From Micromonospora antibiotica (lineage in GTDB: Bacteria; Actinomycetota; Actinomycetes; Mycobacteriales; Micromonosporaceae): a DNA stretch of 64,000 nucleotides. The stretch spans positions 22,960 through 86,959 of the forward strand of contig NZ_JAGFWR010000026.1 of assembly GCF_017599305.1 (NCBI RefSeq), given 5' to 3'. A program made the translations under genes and the position numbers. Of the stretch, positions 36,458 through 44,675 are shown piece after piece (position 1 is the stretch's first letter; every line of letters begins with the position of its first letter). Below the pieces are notes generated by a model. That model did no database searches. It was given only the letters and a program-made list of their open reading frames with translations, and was not told the DNA's origin.

Positions 36458-37434
36458 CGGGCGGTGCCCTGCCGGGCGGCGGCGACCGAGAAGACCGCCT
36501 TTTCCAGGGCGTACGCCCGGTCGTCGGCACCGCCCTTGACCGCCGCGTTGCACTCGGCCGCCGCCCGCATCGCCTCGACCAGCCCTTCCGGTGTCCAGCC
36601 CCGGGCCCGCTGCTGGGCATTCTTGATCTTCCAGGCGGGCATGCCGAGGGTGCTCGCCAACTGGTATGGATCACCCCGGCCGGCGGCTGCGACCCGGGCC
36701 ACCGTCCGGACCCCGTCGGCGAGGGCGTCGGCGATCGGCACCGGGTCGACCCCGACGTGCAGCGCCCAGCGCAACGCCTCCAGCGCGGCGGGGACGTCGC
36801 CGATCATGGTGGCGTCGGCGACGGTGAAGCCGCTCACCTCGACCCGACCCCGGTAGTAGCGGGACACCGTGTCCGCGCCGATCCGCCCGTCGGTGTCGGC
36901 GATCAGCTGGGAGCAGGCGGCGGCCAACTCCCGCAGGTCGGTGCCGACGGCGGCGATCAACGCGTCGGCCGCGTCGTCGGTGCACCTGCCACCGCCCCGG
37001 CGGATCTCGTCGCGGACGAAAGCCACCCGCTCGCGGTGCCCCTTCAGCTTCGCCGCCGCGATGACCGTCGCCCCGGCGGCGCGTAGCCCGTCGGCGAACG
37101 CCTTGCCTTTGCCCCCGCCCAGGTGCAGCGCCACCAGCTGGACGTCCGGGTCGGGGTTCTTCGCGTAGCCGAGCAGGGCGGTGACCAGGTCCTTGCGGGC
37201 ATCCTGGGCGGACCGCAACACCAGCACCCGCCGCCCGCCGAACAACGACGGGCTGAGCATCTCGGCGATCTCGCCGACGGCCAACGCCCCTGCCTGGTAT
37301 TCCCGGACGTCGACCTCGGGGTCGACGCTACGGGCCTTCGCCACGGCTTCGCTCACCGCGCGCGTGGCGAGCAGCTCCTCGTCGCCGAGGACGAGCAGAA
37401 TAGGAGCAAGGTCGACGCCGGTCACGTCGCTCAT
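36454..37434 (-). CDS. holA: DNA polymerase III subunit delta
   Basis: 326 residues of the clamp-loader delta subunit that opens the beta clamp. Family features: ILLVLGDEELLATRAVSE at the start, SLFGGRRVLVLRSAQDARKD, and KLKGHRERVAFVRDEI; Walker motifs are absent, as expected. Start ATG 37434 is the conservative choice. An ATG at 37470 would add MSRRDQPPSRAK and overlap the stop of a 35-codon frame upstream. Neither has a clear ribosome-binding site. Confidence 0.93.
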   Translation of the reverse strand: MSDVTGVDLAPILLVLGDEELLATRAVSEAVAKARSVDPEVDVREYQAGALAVGEIAEMLSPSLFGGRRVLVLRSAQDARKDLVTALLGYAKNPDPDVQLVALHLGGGKGKAFADGLRAAGATVIAAAKLKGHRERVAFVRDEIRRGGGRCTDDAADALIAAVGTDLRELAAACSQLIADTDGRIGADTVSRYYRGRVEVSGFTVADATMIGDVPAALEALRWALHVGVDPVPIADALADGVRTVARVAAAGRGDPYQLASTLGMPAWKIKNAQQRARGWTPEGLVEAMRAAAECNAAVKGGADDRAYALEKAVFSVAAARQGTAR

Positions 37435-37466
37435 CTTGGCACGGCTCGGCGGCTGATCGCGCCTGC

Positions 37467-37574
37467 TCATCGACGGCTGCGACGGCCCACCCCGCACTCA
37501 GCGCAAATATAGACATTTACCTCAATTGTCGGGCAGTGGGCGCAATATGGCTCTGATTCCGGATTTCCCTTCAC
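37467..37574 (-). CDS. possible 35-residue CxxC/CxxC micro-protein
   Basis: GTG-initiated frame ending in a TGA that overlaps an ATG of holA by four bases. The product has a zinc-ribbon-like pattern: CAHC, nine residues, CAEC. Codons such as AAT, GTA, TAT and ATT make this stretch much more AT-rich than all neighbours. The ribosome-binding site (GGACGAAG) is weak. It may be a real micro-protein coupled to holA, or a remnant of acquired DNA. Confidence 0.35.
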   Translation of the reverse strand: MKGNPESEPYCAHCPTIEVNVYICAECGVGRRSRR

Positions 37575-37659
37575 CTTCGTCCGGCCTGCCCCGGGCCGGC
37601 CAGCCGCCCACCCCACCAGCCGGGGCAGGCCCGGAAGCACCGTTTCGTCCCACCCCTGG

Positions 37660-40071
37660 TCAGCGGCGACCCGGGGACAGACCCCGGCCGACCACTGCCA
37701 GCCGGCCGGACCGCAGCACCACCGCCACGTCCCCGTCGGTGTCGGTACGCAACACCCGGGCACCGGCTCGGGTGAGCCGATCCAGGATCACCGGACTCGG
37801 ATGGCCGTAGTCGTTGTCGGCTCCCACCGGCACCAACGCGACCACCGGCCGGACCGCATCGAGGAAGGCCGGCTCCTGGTATGCGCTGCCGTGGTGGGCC
37901 ACCTTGAGCACCTCGGCCCGCAACGTCTGCGCCGGGGTCCGGTCCAGCAGTGCCCGCTGCTCCTCCGTCTCCGCGTCCCCCGGCAGCACGATGCGGACAC
38001 CGGCCACGGTGGCCCGCAGGACGAGGGAGTTGTTGTTCGGGTCGGACCGGGTGCCCCGCATCGGATAGGGCGGACCGAGCGCGACCAACTCCACCCCACC
38101 CGACCGGTACGACCAGCCCGCCGCCGGCACCACCTGCCGCGCGGCACCGGCCGCGAGCGTCACCGACTCCCGTCCCGCCGCCGGCTCGGCCAACGCCGGG
38201 GCGACCACCATGGCCACCCGTCGGCCCCGGGACACCCCGGCCACACCCCCGACATGGTCGGCGTGGAAGTGGCTGACCACCAGCAGCGACACCTCCCGGA
38301 TGCCGAGCCGGCGCAGGCAGCCGTCCACCGCCGACGGCTCCGGGCCGGCGTCCACCACCACCGCCCGGCCGGCCGTCACCGGCAGCACGAGGGCATCTCC
38401 CTGGCCGACGGCGCAGGCCACCACCACCCATCCGGGCGGCGGCCACCCGCCGGCGATCAGCCGGACCGGCAGGGTGCCCAGCACCACCGCCACCGCGCCG
38501 ACCGCCACCAGCCGGCGGACCAACGGGCGGCGGACGGCCAGCAACAACCCCAGGGTCAGCCCGGCCAGCAGCAACGCGCCCGGCAGCCCGCCCGGCCAGG
38601 GCAGGGTGCCGGCCGGCAGACGGGCCCCGACCCGGGCCACGGTGACCAGCCACCAGGCCGGCCAGCTCGCCAACCAGGCGGTGAACTCCGCGCCGGCCGG
38701 CCACACCGGGGAGACGACCGCCGCTGCCACCCCCAGCACCGTGGCCGGGGCGATCGCCGGCACCACGAGCAGGTTCGCCGGTACGGCCACCAGGCTCACC
38801 GTGCCGGAAATGCCCGCCACCACCGGCCCACAGGCGAGCTGGGCCGCCGCCGGAACGGCGAGCGCCTCCGCCAACCCCGCCGGTACGCCCCGGCGACGCA
38901 GCCCGTCCCGCCAGCCCGGGGCGAGCAGCAGCAGCCCACCGGTGGCCAGGACGGACAGCGCGAAACCGGCGTCACCGGCCAGCTCCGGGTCGACCAGCAC
39001 CAGCACGGCCACCGCCGCGGCCAACGCCGGCAGGGTCGCCCGGGGACGCCCGGCAGCCAACGCGGCCAGCCCGATCGCCCCCATGGTGGCCGCCCGGACC
39101 ACGCTGGGCGAGGGGCGGACCAGGACGACGAAACCGAGCAGGGCGAGCCCACAGAGGATCACCGCCAGCCGGGGACCGGCCCGGACCCAGCGGGCCAGCA
39201 GCAGCACCGCGCCGACCACGATCGCCACGTTCGACCCGGACACCGCGTTGAGGTGGGTCATCCCGGTGGCCCGGAAGTCCTCCTCCACGGCGGCCGGCAA
39301 CCGGCTGGTGTCCCCGACGACCAGGCCGGGCAGCAGACCACCCTGGTCGGGCGGGAGCGGGGCGCAGGCCCGTTGCAGACCGGCCCGCAGGGTGCCGGCG
39401 GCACGCTGGAGCCACGGCGGTGGCCCGTGCGGCACCGGTGGACCGGGCACGCTCAGCACGGCAGCGGTGAGATCACCGCCCCGGGGTGCGGCCAGCCGAC
39501 CCTGGGCGGTCAGTCGCTGTCCGGGCAGCAGACCACGCCAGGTCGGGTCGGTGGCGAGCACGAGCACGCGTACCGGGGCCCGCAGGCGGTGCCCCTCGGG
39601 GTCGGTGAGCGTGGCCAGTTCCGCCGTGACGAGCAGGGTCGCCGGGCGGCCGGGTGCGCCGCGTACCGGGCGGGGATCGTCGCGGAGCACCAGGTCGGCG
39701 GTGACCCGGGCCCGGTCGTCGACCAGGGCACGCACCGGGGCGGCGTCCCGCACGTGCAGGCGGGCTCCGGTGGCGGTGCTGCCACAGACCACGCCGAGCA
39801 GCACGGCGACGGCGATCCAGCCGTACCGGCGGACCGGGGTGGCCGGGGTGCCCAGCACGCCGCACAGGTGCCCGGCGAGCAGCGCGGCGAGGACGGCGGC
39901 GGATGCGGCGAGCAGGACCGCCGTGCGGGTGGTGAGGTGCAGGCAGGTCAGCGCCGCCAGCCAGGCCGCCACCGCCAGCCCCGCCAGTCGCAGGTCGGGA
40001 ACCCGATCGCTGGTGACCCCGTCAACGAGGACCGCGTTCCGGTCCAGGACCGGGTCGGGGCTCCCGGTCAC
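37660..40071 (-). CDS. comEC: ComEC/Rec2 DNA-uptake channel protein
   Basis: 803 residues. The N-terminal part has several helices and an OB-like soluble domain (DUF4131). The central Competence domain has VVGDTSRLPAAVEEDFRATG and THLNAVSGSNVAIV. The C-terminal metallo-beta-lactamase domain carries VVSHFHADHVGGVAG and LKVAHHGSAYQ. In competent bacteria it moves single strands of DNA through the membrane. GTG start overlaps the comEA stop by four bases. Actinomycetes often keep it without known natural competence. Confidence 0.95.
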   Translation of the reverse strand: MTGSPDPVLDRNAVLVDGVTSDRVPDLRLAGLAVAAWLAALTCLHLTTRTAVLLAASAAVLAALLAGHLCGVLGTPATPVRRYGWIAVAVLLGVVCGSTATGARLHVRDAAPVRALVDDRARVTADLVLRDDPRPVRGAPGRPATLLVTAELATLTDPEGHRLRAPVRVLVLATDPTWRGLLPGQRLTAQGRLAAPRGGDLTAAVLSVPGPPVPHGPPPWLQRAAGTLRAGLQRACAPLPPDQGGLLPGLVVGDTSRLPAAVEEDFRATGMTHLNAVSGSNVAIVVGAVLLLARWVRAGPRLAVILCGLALLGFVVLVRPSPSVVRAATMGAIGLAALAAGRPRATLPALAAAVAVLVLVDPELAGDAGFALSVLATGGLLLLAPGWRDGLRRRGVPAGLAEALAVPAAAQLACGPVVAGISGTVSLVAVPANLLVVPAIAPATVLGVAAAVVSPVWPAGAEFTAWLASWPAWWLVTVARVGARLPAGTLPWPGGLPGALLLAGLTLGLLLAVRRPLVRRLVAVGAVAVVLGTLPVRLIAGGWPPPGWVVVACAVGQGDALVLPVTAGRAVVVDAGPEPSAVDGCLRRLGIREVSLLVVSHFHADHVGGVAGVSRGRRVAMVVAPALAEPAAGRESVTLAAGAARQVVPAAGWSYRSGGVELVALGPPYPMRGTRSDPNNNSLVLRATVAGVRIVLPGDAETEEQRALLDRTPAQTLRAEVLKVAHHGSAYQEPAFLDAVRPVVALVPVGADNDYGHPSPVILDRLTRAGARVLRTDTDGDVAVVLRSGRLAVVGRGLSPGRR

Positions 40072-41099
40072 ACCGTCACCAGGTCCTTGAGCTGCTCGTA
40101 CCGGGCATCGCCGATGCCGTCGACCTGACGCAGGTCGCCCACGCTGCGGAAGCCGCCCTGCTGGTCGCGGTGGGTGAGGATGCGTTGGGCGAGCACCGGA
40201 CCGACCCCGGGCAACGCGTCGAGCTGCGCCAACGTGGCGGTGTTGAGGTTGACCCGACCACCCGGCACACCCCCGCCCGGCGCGGCTGGGCCGGCCGCAG
40301 CGGCGTCCGGCCCGGTCGCGCCGGGCGGGGCGGTCACGCCGACCAGGATCAGCTCGCCGTCGGCCACCTTCCGCGCCGGATTGAGCAACGCCACGTCGAT
40401 GCCGGGCAGGGCACCGCCGGCCGCCTCGACCGCGTCGGCGACCCGCGCCCCGGCCGGCACCCGGACGAGCCCGGGGCGGCGTACCTTGCCGGCCACCGCC
40501 ACCACCAGCTCACCTGTCGGCTTCGGGGCCGGGCCCGACGCGGACCCGGCGGAGGACTCCGGCCCGGCCACCGCCGTCGCCGTCGGGACCGGTTCCGCCT
40601 CGGGGCGCGACCGCCAGGCCCAGAACCCGGCACCGAGCACCACGACCACCGCCACGGCAGCCAACGCCCGGACACCGCGCCGGCCGGGGTCGAAGACAGC
40701 GGGGCCGGGCAGCCGACCGACCGACGCCGGGTCGTCACCGTCGGCGCGGGGCAGCCGGTCGGGGTCGAGTGCCTCGCGGCGGGACGCCCCACCACCCGGG
40801 GCCGGATCGTCCAGGTCTGCCTGACGCGACCGGTCGGCAGCGGGAAGGTCGACGACGCGCGCGCCCACCCCGGGTGAACCGCCGACGGGGAAACCACCGA
40901 CCTCCGGTGAGGCGGCCCGGCGGGAGCTGGAGCCGCCGGCCGGGCCGGGCCGCCCGGCCGGCACCCCACCCGCGCCGTCGCCGGACGGTGCGCGAAGCCC
41001 GACCGCCGGCCGGTACGGGCGGGGTGGCGGCTCCGGCGGCCCCGCCGCCCGCACCGTCGACACTCCGTCGGTCAGCCGGTACAGCCGTCGCCGCACCAT
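40068..41099 (-). CDS. comEA: ComEA family DNA-binding protein
   Basis: 343 residues. A long Pro/Gly/Arg-rich cytoplasmic N-terminus (about 120 residues, atypically long), then one membrane helix (ALAAVAVVVVLGAGFWAW). A SLBB domain follows (VVAVAGKVRRPGLVRVPAG), and the tail is helix-hairpin-helix DNA binding (VNLNTATLAQLDALPGVGPVLA in part). Start ATG 41099 follows GGAGGATGAGGAAACC. A GTG at 41120 with a TAACCT box seven bases upstream is an equally real leaderless alternative. Confidence 0.92.
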   Translation of the reverse strand: MVRRRLYRLTDGVSTVRAAGPPEPPPRPYRPAVGLRAPSGDGAGGVPAGRPGPAGGSSSRRAASPEVGGFPVGGSPGVGARVVDLPAADRSRQADLDDPAPGGGASRREALDPDRLPRADGDDPASVGRLPGPAVFDPGRRGVRALAAVAVVVVLGAGFWAWRSRPEAEPVPTATAVAGPESSAGSASGPAPKPTGELVVAVAGKVRRPGLVRVPAGARVADAVEAAGGALPGIDVALLNPARKVADGELILVGVTAPPGATGPDAAAAGPAAPGGGVPGGRVNLNTATLAQLDALPGVGPVLAQRILTHRDQQGGFRSVGDLRQVDGIGDARYEQLKDLVTV

Positions 41100-41272
41100 G
41101 GTTTCCTCATCCTCCGACACGGCGCGAGGTTAGGCCGACGGACGGCACCCGCTCAGCCCGACGGACGTCGGCTGTGGACGACGACCGGGGCTGTGGACAA
41201 CCACCTGACCATGGCCGGGATCTGCTATGGCACGGGCAGGCAGGACGGGTCGGCCCGTACGTACACCGGCCC

Positions 41273-41527
41273 TCATCCTCGGGCCCGCGCCCAGGCGACG
41301 AAGCGGTCCGCCAGGTCCGCGTGCCGGTCGGGGTTGAGCTGGGTGAGTTGGCTCGCCGCCTCCTGCATCAGGGTGCCGAGGTAGACGAGCAGGGCGGTCC
41401 GGTTCCCCCGGTACTCGACGAGGAGCGCGAGCTTGGCCGGCTGGCACGGCCACTCCCTGCCGCAGTTGCGGCAGCGCCACAGCGGGCGCATGGCGACGTG
41501 CGGTACGGGCGGACGGACCACCGCCAT
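41273..41527 (-). CDS. small Cys-motif protein (flavin-reductase-like annotation), third gene of micro-operon
   Basis: 84 residues. A CRNCGREWPC motif (CxxC, then Cys six further on) is followed by a helical C-terminal half ending HADLADRFVAWARARG. Homologues beside XRE/DUF397 pairs are often labelled flavin reductase, without clear flavin motifs; a zinc-binding module is a better description. ATG 41527 shares one base with the previous stop (TGATG), or GTG 41530 overlaps it by four. Part of a three-gene unit divergent from the XRE gene. Confidence 0.7.
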   Translation of the reverse strand: MAVVRPPVPHVAMRPLWRCRNCGREWPCQPAKLALLVEYRGNRTALLVYLGTLMQEAASQLTQLNPDRHADLADRFVAWARARG

Positions 41528-41616
41528 CACCGCACCGTCGCGGCGCTGGCCCGCGCCTCGTCGTCGGTCAGGCCCAGGAACCACGACGGGCCGCTGACAT
41601 CGCTCATGCCGCTCAC
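41527..41616 (-). CDS. 29-residue peptide gene, second gene of micro-operon
   Basis: Reads MSGMSDVSGPSWFLGLTDDE and nine more residues. The GTG start overlaps the stop of the 56-codon gene (GTGA), and its stop overlaps the next start. Acidic DDE centre and one Trp-Phe-Leu patch. No family known. Support comes from the overlaps on both sides and from reading through in phase. A shorter start at ATG 41607 is possible. Confidence 0.5.
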   Translation of the reverse strand: MSGMSDVSGPSWFLGLTDDEARASAATVR

Positions 41617-41783
41617 CAGCGGCCCCCGTTCGCTCGCCACTCCCCGGCCAGGGTCAGCTCGTGGAGACGCCCCGCTCGGGGGTACGCGGCCGTCTGCTCG
41701 CTAGTCCAGGCCGGAGGAGCGCTACCGACCACTCGGTAGGGCGGGGTTCTCTCGGGCTTCCACCGCCGAATCAGGCGAAGCAT
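41613..41783 (-). CDS. 56-residue basic protein, first gene of micro-operon
   Basis: MLRLIRRWKPERTPPYRVVG, then an AWTSEQTAAYPRAGRLHELT segment, ending RANGGRW. Positively charged N-terminus. AGGGAGG lies five bases before the ATG and is a strong ribosome-binding site. Its TGA overlaps the GTG of the next gene. The frame is too short for most gene finders but the signals are good. No homologue recognised. It is divergent from the XRE regulator, sharing a 230-nt control region. Confidence 0.6.
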   Translation of the reverse strand: MLRLIRRWKPERTPPYRVVGSAPPAWTSEQTAAYPRAGRLHELTLAGEWRANGGRW

Positions 41784-41807
41784 CTCGACCTCCCTTGGAA
41801 TTGGAAG

Positions 41808-41843
41808 GGGGTCGCTCCCATCCCCCTGGAAGGGAGCGACCCC
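41808..41843. promoter_or_regulatory. 12-bp inverted repeat in the divergent XRE control region
   Basis: GGGGTCGCTCCC at 41808-41819 pairs with GGGAGCGACCCC at 41832-41843. It sits 25 nt before the micro-operon start and 171 nt before the XRE gene. It could be an operator or a hairpin in the XRE leader. Confidence 0.45.
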
Positions 41844-42013
41844 ACCGCGAAGCCGGCCCCAACACCGTCCTGTCGGAGCCGGCCCGCCTGAATGACAGTC
41901 TGGTGAGGGCGGGGCTACTGTCGGAAGTCTTGAGCCCGAGAGCCGGCGAGGGTCTGGAGATCATCAAGCGAAGCAGGCGACGCCTGGCGGCCTTGGAGGA
42001 TGACTGGAGAGCC

Positions 42014-42823
42014 ATGGAACACGAAGAGACTGCGGATCTCATCCGCTGCCAGCTCCGCAGGCAGCGCTCCCTGACCAGCCTGAGTCAGGAGGACTTTGGC
42101 CGGCGCATGAACTACTCGGCGTCGACCGTGTCCGCCGTGGAGACAGGGACCCGAGCCATGGACCTGCCGTTTGCGAAGCGCGCCGACGAGGTGCTGGAAA
42201 CCGGTGGCCTGTTCGTGTCCCTGCTCCGGGCGGCGCAGCGCGACGGCCAGCCATCGTGGTTTCGGCCCTGGCTGGACGCCGAGCGGGTCGCAACGCAGCT
42301 CCGCCTGTTCGAACTGGCGTTGGTCCCCGGCCTGCTCCAGACAGAGAACTACGCCCGCGCAGTGCTGCGACTCAACGACACGCTCAGCTCGCAGGACGTC
42401 GAGGAGCGGGTGGCCTCCCGGCTGGAGCGTCAGAAGATCCTGACCCGCGAGGCAGCTCCGCAGGTGGTGATCGTGCTCGACCAAGCGGCGCTGACCCGGT
42501 TGGACGAAGAGGTGGCCGGCATCATGGCCGAGCAGATCGCCCACATCGCCGCACTGACCGAGCTGCCGAACGTGCACATCCATGTCATCCCGTCGACCAC
42601 GGCCCTGCACATCGGGCTGTCCGGCCCGTTCGCCCTGGCCCGGTCCGCAGACGGCGCATGGGTGGGTCACCTGGAGAATCAGCTTGGCGGGGTTGTCGTG
42701 GCCCAGGAAGATGGGGTGGCTACCCTCCTAGCGAGGTGGGAGTGCGTTCGGAACGAAACGCTCCCGCGCCGGCAGTCCATCGACCTGATCAAGGAAGTGC
42801 AGAGCCAACATGGACCTCACTAA
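42014..42823 (+). CDS. XRE-family regulator with DUF5753 (WhiJ type)
   Basis: 269 residues. The N-terminal helix-turn-helix (SQEDFGRRMNYSASTVSAVE) is followed by DUF5753 with LFELALVPGLLQTENYARAV and HIHVIPSTTALHIGLSGPF. These regulators come with DUF397 partners in actinobacteria, as in the whiJ developmental loci of Streptomyces. TGGAGAG before ATG 42014 fixes the start; an open but unsupported extension lies upstream. It overlaps the DUF397 gene by 14 nt. Confidence 0.9.
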   Translation: MEHEETADLIRCQLRRQRSLTSLSQEDFGRRMNYSASTVSAVETGTRAMDLPFAKRADEVLETGGLFVSLLRAAQRDGQPSWFRPWLDAERVATQLRLFELALVPGLLQTENYARAVLRLNDTLSSQDVEERVASRLERQKILTREAAPQVVIVLDQAALTRLDEEVAGIMAEQIAHIAALTELPNVHIHVIPSTTALHIGLSGPFALARSADGAWVGHLENQLGGVVVAQEDGVATLLARWECVRNETLPRRQSIDLIKEVQSQHGPH

Positions 42824-42998
42824 CTCGAAGTGGCGCAAGTCCAGCCGTAGCGGATCGAGCGGCGGCAACTGTGTCGAGGTTGCCGACAACCTGCCCGGTG
42901 TCGTGGCCGTCCGCGACAGCAAGGACCCGTTCGGCCCGGTGCTGGCCTTCGACCCGACGACCTGGCGGTCGTTCGTCGGGTTCGCCAAGCGCGCCTGA
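42810..42998 (+). CDS. DUF397 domain protein (XRE partner)
   Basis: 62 residues with the full DUF397 signature: WRKSSRSGSSGGNCVEVA, then VAVRDSKDPFGPVLAF and WRSFVGFAK. DUF397 proteins are small partners, possibly antagonists, of the preceding XRE regulators. The start lies inside the end of the XRE gene, so translation is coupled. A terminator follows 15 nt after the stop. Confidence 0.95.
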   Translation: MDLTNSKWRKSSRSGSSGGNCVEVADNLPGVVAVRDSKDPFGPVLAFDPTTWRSFVGFAKRA

Positions 42999-43012
42999 CC
43001 CGACGCGAGACT

Positions 43013-43039
43013 GCCCCCTCAGCCGCGCGCTGAGGGGGC
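43013..43039. terminator. terminator after the XRE-DUF397 operon
   Basis: GCCCCCTCAGC, CGCGC, GCTGAGGGGGC: an 11-bp stem immediately after the DUF397 gene. Confidence 0.8.
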
Positions 43040-43145
43040 CGATTCCGTGTGCGGCGCTACCGGGCGGGACCCGGGCCGGCGTTGCAGCACCGCCGACACC
43101 CGTTCCCGCGCACTGCGGCTCAGTGCTACTCATCCACCCCGCACG

Positions 43146-43997
43146 TCAGGCCGGCCGGCGGTGGACCACGACACTGGCCAGTCCCGGTCCGGCGTGGGCG
43201 GCGACCACCGCACCCGCCTCGGAGGCGTAGGTGTCGTGCAGGCGGTCGCCGAGCCGGGCGGTGAGCGCCTCGACCAACTGCTGGGCGCGTTGCGGGGCGG
43301 CGAGGTGGTGCACCCCGAGGTCCACGTCGGCGTTGCCGGCTGCCTCGACGGCCAGGTCGATCAGGCGGGCCACTCCCCGGCTGGCGGTACGCACCTTGTC
43401 GCGTACCACGATCGCGCCGTCGGGCATGTGCATGATCGGTTTGACTGACAGGGCGGTGCCGAGCAGGGCCTCGGCCGCGTTGATCCGGCCGCCCCGGCGC
43501 AGGAACTCCAGCGTGTCGACATAGAAGAAGATGGTCGTCCGGTCGACGGCGGCCAGCGCTGCGGCGCGTACCCCGGCCAGGTCGGCACCGGTCTCGGCGG
43601 CCGTGGCGGCGGCGAGCACCGGGAAGCCGAGCCCCATCCCGGCGGACCGGCTGTCGACGACCTCGACGCGGTCACCGACCTCGGCGGCGGCGAGCCGGGC
43701 CGCCGCCACCGTGCCGGACAGCTCCGCCGACAGGTGCACCGACACCACCCCGTCCGCACCGTCGGCCAGCAACCGCCGGTACGTCGTGACGAACTGGGCC
43801 GGCGACGGTCGGGACGTGCTCACCGAGACCCGCCGACCGCCGAGTGCCCGGGTGGCGTCGGCGGGGAGGGTCTCCACCCCCTCCAGCCCCTCCGCTCCGT
43901 TGAGCACGACGGTCAACGGCACCACGGTCAACCGGTGCGCCCGCACCGGCTCGGGGGGCAGGTAGGCGGTGGAGTCGGTGACGACCGCGACGGACAT
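43146..43997 (-). CDS. DegV family fatty-acid-binding protein
   Basis: 283 residues with the DegV pattern: VAVVTDSTAYLPPE at the N-terminus, VSTSRPSPAQFVTTYRRLLA, SAELSGTVAAARLAA, and FYVDTLEFLRRGGRINAAEA. Such proteins (FakB-like) hold a fatty acid for phosphorylation by a FakA kinase; no fakA is in the window. ATG 43997 is preferred to GTG 44006 because TAGCGT ends seven bases before it. Confidence 0.93.
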   Translation of the reverse strand: MSVAVVTDSTAYLPPEPVRAHRLTVVPLTVVLNGAEGLEGVETLPADATRALGGRRVSVSTSRPSPAQFVTTYRRLLADGADGVVSVHLSAELSGTVAAARLAAAEVGDRVEVVDSRSAGMGLGFPVLAAATAAETGADLAGVRAAALAAVDRTTIFFYVDTLEFLRRGGRINAAEALLGTALSVKPIMHMPDGAIVVRDKVRTASRGVARLIDLAVEAAGNADVDLGVHHLAAPQRAQQLVEALTARLGDRLHDTYASEAGAVVAAHAGPGLASVVVHRRPA

Positions 43998-44004
43998 GAC
44001 CGGC

Positions 44005-44010
44005 ACGCTA
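44005..44010 (-). promoter_or_regulatory. -10 box for degV (leaderless)
   Basis: TAGCGT, GCCGGTC, then ATG at 43997 on the minus strand. Confidence 0.5.
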
Positions 44011-44045
44011 GCCGATGCCGGGGCGGGTCGCCCGCGCCGGCCGGC

Positions 44046-44675
44046 TCAGACCGGCTCGGACGACGCCGGCCGGGCCGGCGGGCCGACGTTGTGGGCGCGC
44101 AGGTGCCAGCCTCGGACGTCGTTGCGACGCAGCTCGGTCCAGTGGCAGTTGGCCAGTGCGCCGACGCTGCGCAGCACGTCATGGTCCCAGCCGAGCAGGT
44201 GACCGACGCCCTGCCGGGCCGCGCCGCCGTGGGTGGCGACCACGACCGTGCCACCGTCGGCCAGCTCGACGGCGGCCAGCAGCGCCGTACCGACGCGCTT
44301 GCCGAGGTCGTCGAGGGGTTCGATGCCCGCGCCCGGGTCCGGGTCGCCGGCCCGCCAGCGGGCGTACTCGGTGGGGAACCGTTCGGCCGCGTCGGTCAGG
44401 GCGAGGCCCTGCCAGTGGCCGAAGTGGCGTTCCCGCAGCCTCGCGTCGGGGCGTACCGGATGGCCGGTGAGCTGGGCGAGCGCGGCGGCGGTGTCGGCGG
44501 CACGGCAGAGGTCGGAGGCGACGACGACGTCCGGGCGCAGCGCCGCGAGCAGCGGCGCGGCGCTACGGGCCTGCTCCCGGCCGAGGTCGTTGAGGGGTAC
44601 GTCGGTCTGCCCCTGGACCCGGCCGGCAGCATTCCAGTCGGTGTTGCCGTGCCGCCAGATGATCAGGCGGGTCAT
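44046..44675 (-). CDS. histidine phosphatase family protein
   Basis: 209 residues of the phosphoglycerate-mutase-like branch. Catalytic RHG in IIWRHGNTDWN, then ASDLCRAADTA, the acid ERHFGHWQGL, and the second His in VVVATHGGAARQG. Phosphomonoesterase of unknown substrate. The ATG overlaps the rsfS stop by four bases (ATGA), so it is the second gene of an rsfS operon, a typical actinobacterial arrangement. Confidence 0.94.
   Translation of the reverse strand: MTRLIIWRHGNTDWNAAGRVQGQTDVPLNDLGREQARSAAPLLAALRPDVVVASDLCRAADTAAALAQLTGHPVRPDARLRERHFGHWQGLALTDAAERFPTEYARWRAGDPDPGAGIEPLDDLGKRVGTALLAAVELADGGTVVVATHGGAARQGVGHLLGWDHDVLRSVGALANCHWTELRRNDVRGWHLRAHNVGPPARPASSEPV

Noticed and set aside
41130..41480. 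Alternative 116-codon minus-strand frame across the Cys-motif gene
   Set aside because: Different frame from the CRNCGREWPC protein, which is conserved in form and coupled to the upstream gene.
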